Shown here in pieces: positions 13,782 through 15,838 of a DNA stretch of 15,838 nt. The DNA is from Equadaptatus sp045642965 (GTDB taxonomy: Bacteria > Synergistota > Synergistia > Synergistales > Synergistaceae). Where the stretch lies: NCBI GenBank assembly GCA_045642965.1, contig JAZUJX010000066.1, positions 1 through 15,838 on the forward strand. The letters are read 5' to 3'. A model generated the notes under the pieces. That model saw only the letters and a list, made by a program, of their open reading frames with translations. It had not been told where the DNA came from and did no database searches. Each line of letters begins with the position of its first letter. Position 1 is the stretch's first letter. The position numbers and the translations under genes are program-made.

Positions 13782-14295
13782 TACGCAAAATAAGCCGAAA
13801 CGAGCCCTGGGCATAGACCCGGGGCTTGGCACTTGCGGCTATGGAGTAATTTCGCAGATCGGAAACAGACTCGTATGCGAAACGTACGGCGTTATCAAGA
13901 CGCCTACAAAAATTTCGGTTACACAGCGTCTGAAATGCCTTTACGACGAGCTGCACATAATTCTTGACCAGTACCGGCCCGACGTTTTTGCCGTTGAAAA
14001 GCTGTTCTTCGGCAGAAACGTAACGACCGCCGAAATGGTTTGGGAAGCGCGCGGGATAATTCTGCTGTACGCTTCCGAACTCGGACTTGAACCGTATGAG
14101 CTGAAGCCGGCTGACGTTAAGATGGCGGTGTGCGGCTACGGGCTTGCGGAAAAAATTCAGGTTCAGGGAATGGTGGCGAAAATTCTCGGACTGCCGAAGC
14201 GTCCGACCCCTGACGATGCCGCCGACGCTTTGGCAATAGCCATCGCGGGTATGACCGCTTCCAATTTTGACAACAGTCTTCTGAGAGGGTTGTAA
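13771..14295 (+). CDS. ruvC: Holliday junction resolvase RuvC
   Basis: A nuclease of the RNase H fold that cuts Holliday junctions together with RuvAB. Catalytic acids, numbered from TTG 13771: Asp16 (ALGIDPGLGTCGYGVI), Glu76 (FAVEKLFFGRN), Asp149 and Asp152 (TPDDAADALAIAIA), matching E. coli Asp7, Glu66, Asp138 and Asp141. The protein is 174 residues, slightly long at the N-terminus. There is no ATG near the expected start; the in-frame candidates are TTG 13762 and TTG 13771, both inside the yebC end and neither with a clear ribosome-binding site. I use 13771 (11-base overlap), which is uncertain by a few codons. Translation probably depends on ribosomes finishing yebC. The ruvA ATG follows its stop by one base. 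Confidence 0.93.
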   Translation: MTTNTQNKPKRALGIDPGLGTCGYGVISQIGNRLVCETYGVIKTPTKISVTQRLKCLYDELHIILDQYRPDVFAVEKLFFGRNVTTAEMVWEARGIILLYASELGLEPYELKPADVKMAVCGYGLAEKIQVQGMVAKILGLPKRPTPDDAADALAIAIAGMTASNFDNSLLRGL

Positions 14296-14296
14296 A

Positions 14297-14902
14297 ATGA
14301 TAAGTTCGCTTCGCGGAAAGGTGCTTTCCGTAACTGACGACAGCATAATACTTGACGTTTCCGGTTTCGGAATACAGCTTTTCGTTTCGAAAGCGCTGAT
14401 TAACAATGCAGTAGCAGGCGAAGAGCTCAGCTGCCCTGCGTACATGCAGATAAGCGACGCCGGAGTCAGCATGTTCGGTTTTGCCGACGAAAGGGAAAAG
14501 GAACTTTTCCTTGAGCTTGTGCAGGTGAAAACCGTAGGCGGAAAGCTTGCGATTACAGTCCTGAGACACAATAATTTTGACGACGTTGTGCAGGCGATTA
14601 CGAGCGAATCGCCGCGTATGCTTACAGCCCCGGGACTTGGCGCAAAGCGTGCCGAACGCATCTGTTTCGAGCTTAAAAACAAAATCGAAAAGAAATTTCC
14701 CGGAGCCGGCGGCGGTACCGCTTCTTCATTTGCCGCCGGAGGCTTTGACAATTCCGTCATGGACGCGCTTGTCGGACTTGGTTTTTCGCAGAGCGAAGCC
14801 GCCCGTGCGGTTGCCCTCTCAAAAGGTACGGCTGACCCCGAAAAAGAGTGGACGGAATCCGAACTGCTCAGGGTTTCTCTCAGTATGCTTCAGAGGCGTT
14901 AA
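14297..14902 (+). CDS. ruvA: Holliday junction branch migration protein RuvA
   Basis: A 201-residue DNA-binding subunit that grips the four-way junction and loads RuvB rings. The N-terminal OB fold starts MISSLRGKVLSV and reaches MFGFADEREKELF (59-71). Two helix-hairpin-helix regions follow: VQVKTVGGKLAITVL (75-89), a degenerate GVGPK motif, and APGLGAKRAERICFELK (111-127), well kept. A glycine- and alanine-rich linker (136-149) joins the C-terminal RuvB-contact domain (VMDALVGLGFSQSEAARAV, 154-172). By alignment the acidic pin Glu55-Asp56 of E. coli is Asp54-Ala55 here. GAGAGGG lies 7 bases before the ATG. The gene is set between ruvC and ruvB. Confidence 0.94.
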   Translation: MISSLRGKVLSVTDDSIILDVSGFGIQLFVSKALINNAVAGEELSCPAYMQISDAGVSMFGFADEREKELFLELVQVKTVGGKLAITVLRHNNFDDVVQAITSESPRMLTAPGLGAKRAERICFELKNKIEKKFPGAGGGTASSFAAGGFDNSVMDALVGLGFSQSEAARAVALSKGTADPEKEWTESELLRVSLSMLQRR

Positions 14903-14917
14903 CGGAGGCTTGCGGCT

Positions 14918-15838
14918 ATGATGTATCCCGATACTGACGATAAGCTTATGGAAAGAATGCGTTGCGAACCTGAACGAGATTTTGACGTTCAGTCGCTGCG
15001 CCCTGCCGCGCTTGAAGAATTTGTGGGGCAGTCGGAGCTGAAAGACAAGCTCAGTATATTTATGACTGCGGCTCTTCAGCGCGAAGAACCTCTCGACCAC
15101 GTGCTTTCCTACGGTCCTCCGGGGCACGGCAAAACAACGCTTGGCGGAATTATAGCCAAAGAAATGCACGGCAGTCTCCGCGTTACTACCGGACCGGCTC
15201 TTGAACGCGCAGGCGACCTTGCCGCGCTGCTTTCGAACATACAGCCCGGAGACGTGCTTTTTATAGACGAAATACACAGAATGCCCGCCAACGTTGAGGA
15301 AATTCTCTATCCTGCGATGGAAGATTTTTCACTGTCAATTATTACCGGCAAAGGTCCTCTTGCGAGAAGCATTTCGCTCACGCTTCCGAAATTTACGCTC
15401 ATAGGGGCTACGACGCGGCTCGGTCTGCTTACTTCGCCGCTCCGCGCGCGTTTCGGGATATGCGAACAGCTTAAGCTCTATACGCCGGAGGAACTGACCG
15501 CTATCGTAAAACGCGGCGCATCCGTGCTCGGCATAGGAATAAATGACGACGCAGCGGAGGAAATCGGTCTCCGTTCGCGCGGCACACCCCGTGTTGCGCT
15601 GCGTTTCCTGCGCCGTGTGCGCGACGTTGCGGAAGTCAAGGGTTTGGCAACGATTGACAGAACAACCGCCAACGAAGCGCTTAATATGCTCGGCGTTGAC
15701 GATCAGGGACTTGACGACAGCGACAGAAAATATCTGAAAGCTGTTGTGGAACTGTTTGAAGGAGGTCCTGTCGGGCTTTCAACGTTAGCCGCCGCCCTTA
15801 ATGAAGATATGAGAACCATAGAAGACATCTACGAGCCG
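14918..15838 (+). CDS. ruvB: Holliday junction DNA helicase RuvB, 3' end beyond the window
   Basis: The first 307 residues of the AAA+ motor of branch migration; the frame is open to the last base, and roughly 30 residues are missing judging from the family length and the IEDIYEP end. Walker A is YGPPGHGKTTL (65-75), Walker B VLFIDEIHR (113-121), sensor 1 GATTR (163-167), arginine-finger region TSPLRARFG (172-180) and sensor 2 RGTPRVALR (221-229). The winged-helix DNA-binding domain begins near LDDSDRKYL (265-273) and includes GGPVGLSTLAAAL (282-294). Leu of the usual GPPGLGKT is His70. The ATG 14918 has GGAGG 9 bases upstream; a second ATG follows at 14921. Spacing of 15 bases after ruvA supports one operon. 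Confidence 0.95.
   Translation, partial: MMYPDTDDKLMERMRCEPERDFDVQSLRPAALEEFVGQSELKDKLSIFMTAALQREEPLDHVLSYGPPGHGKTTLGGIIAKEMHGSLRVTTGPALERAGDLAALLSNIQPGDVLFIDEIHRMPANVEEILYPAMEDFSLSIITGKGPLARSISLTLPKFTLIGATTRLGLLTSPLRARFGICEQLKLYTPEELTAIVKRGASVLGIGINDDAAEEIGLRSRGTPRVALRFLRRVRDVAEVKGLATIDRTTANEALNMLGVDDQGLDDSDRKYLKAVVELFEGGPVGLSTLAAALNEDMRTIEDIYEP

Noticed and set aside
1..15838. Mobile elements, CRISPR arrays, tRNA or rRNA genes
   Set aside because: No transposase, integrase, regularly spaced repeat or RNA-gene signature was found on either strand by eye.

Overview
The window carries a dense, strictly one-directional (+ strand) block of bacterial housekeeping genes, most of them overlapping or only a few bases apart. 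A YadA-type trimeric autotransporter at the left edge points to an outer membrane (diderm). The core gene order (MEP-pathway genes with uppS-cdsA-dxr-rseP-ispG, and yebC-ruvCAB) resembles Clostridia-like or Thermotoga-like arrangements. Together these fit Synergistota best, with Negativicutes as a second option. This placement is inference from gene content only. Several genes appear to start with TTG or GTG.

Layout. Bases 1-652 hold the C-terminal part of a trimeric autotransporter adhesin whose membrane anchor is followed by an unusual 78-residue coiled coil. A strong intrinsic terminator follows at 678-716. A good sigma70-type promoter (737-765) then serves a 74-residue two-helix membrane protein (803-1027) and possibly the genes behind it. 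From 1111 to 12780 a long colinear run contains: an RpiB-Upp fusion; a WecA/TagO-like polyprenyl-phosphate sugar-1-phosphate transferase; wecB; murA; an unnamed P-loop protein with an Asp23-like C-terminus; a family 4 uracil-DNA glycosylase; uppS; cdsA; dxr; rseP; ispG; and argF. The common thread is the undecaprenyl carrier lipid and the UDP-sugars loaded on it. Dxr and IspG make isoprenoid precursors, UppS builds the C55 carrier, the WecA-like enzyme loads it, WecB and MurA act on UDP-GlcNAc, and CdsA feeds phospholipid synthesis.

Bases 12781-13031 are the most intriguing non-housekeeping stretch. An inverted repeat and a repeated half-site surround an extended -10 promoter. This is followed by a 29-codon open reading frame with a well-placed Shine-Dalgarno sequence and a Pro-Pro-Asn motif three codons from its end, and then by a weak intrinsic terminator that overlaps its stop codon. 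Directly downstream lies yebC, whose family has been linked to relieving ribosome stalling at proline motifs. I propose, as inference, that this is a translation-sensing attenuator for yebC-ruvCAB; a small RNA or small protein are the alternatives. The window ends with yebC, ruvC, ruvA and most of ruvB (Holliday-junction branch migration and resolution), the last cut by the window edge.

No tRNA, rRNA, CRISPR array, insertion sequence or prophage gene was recognised.
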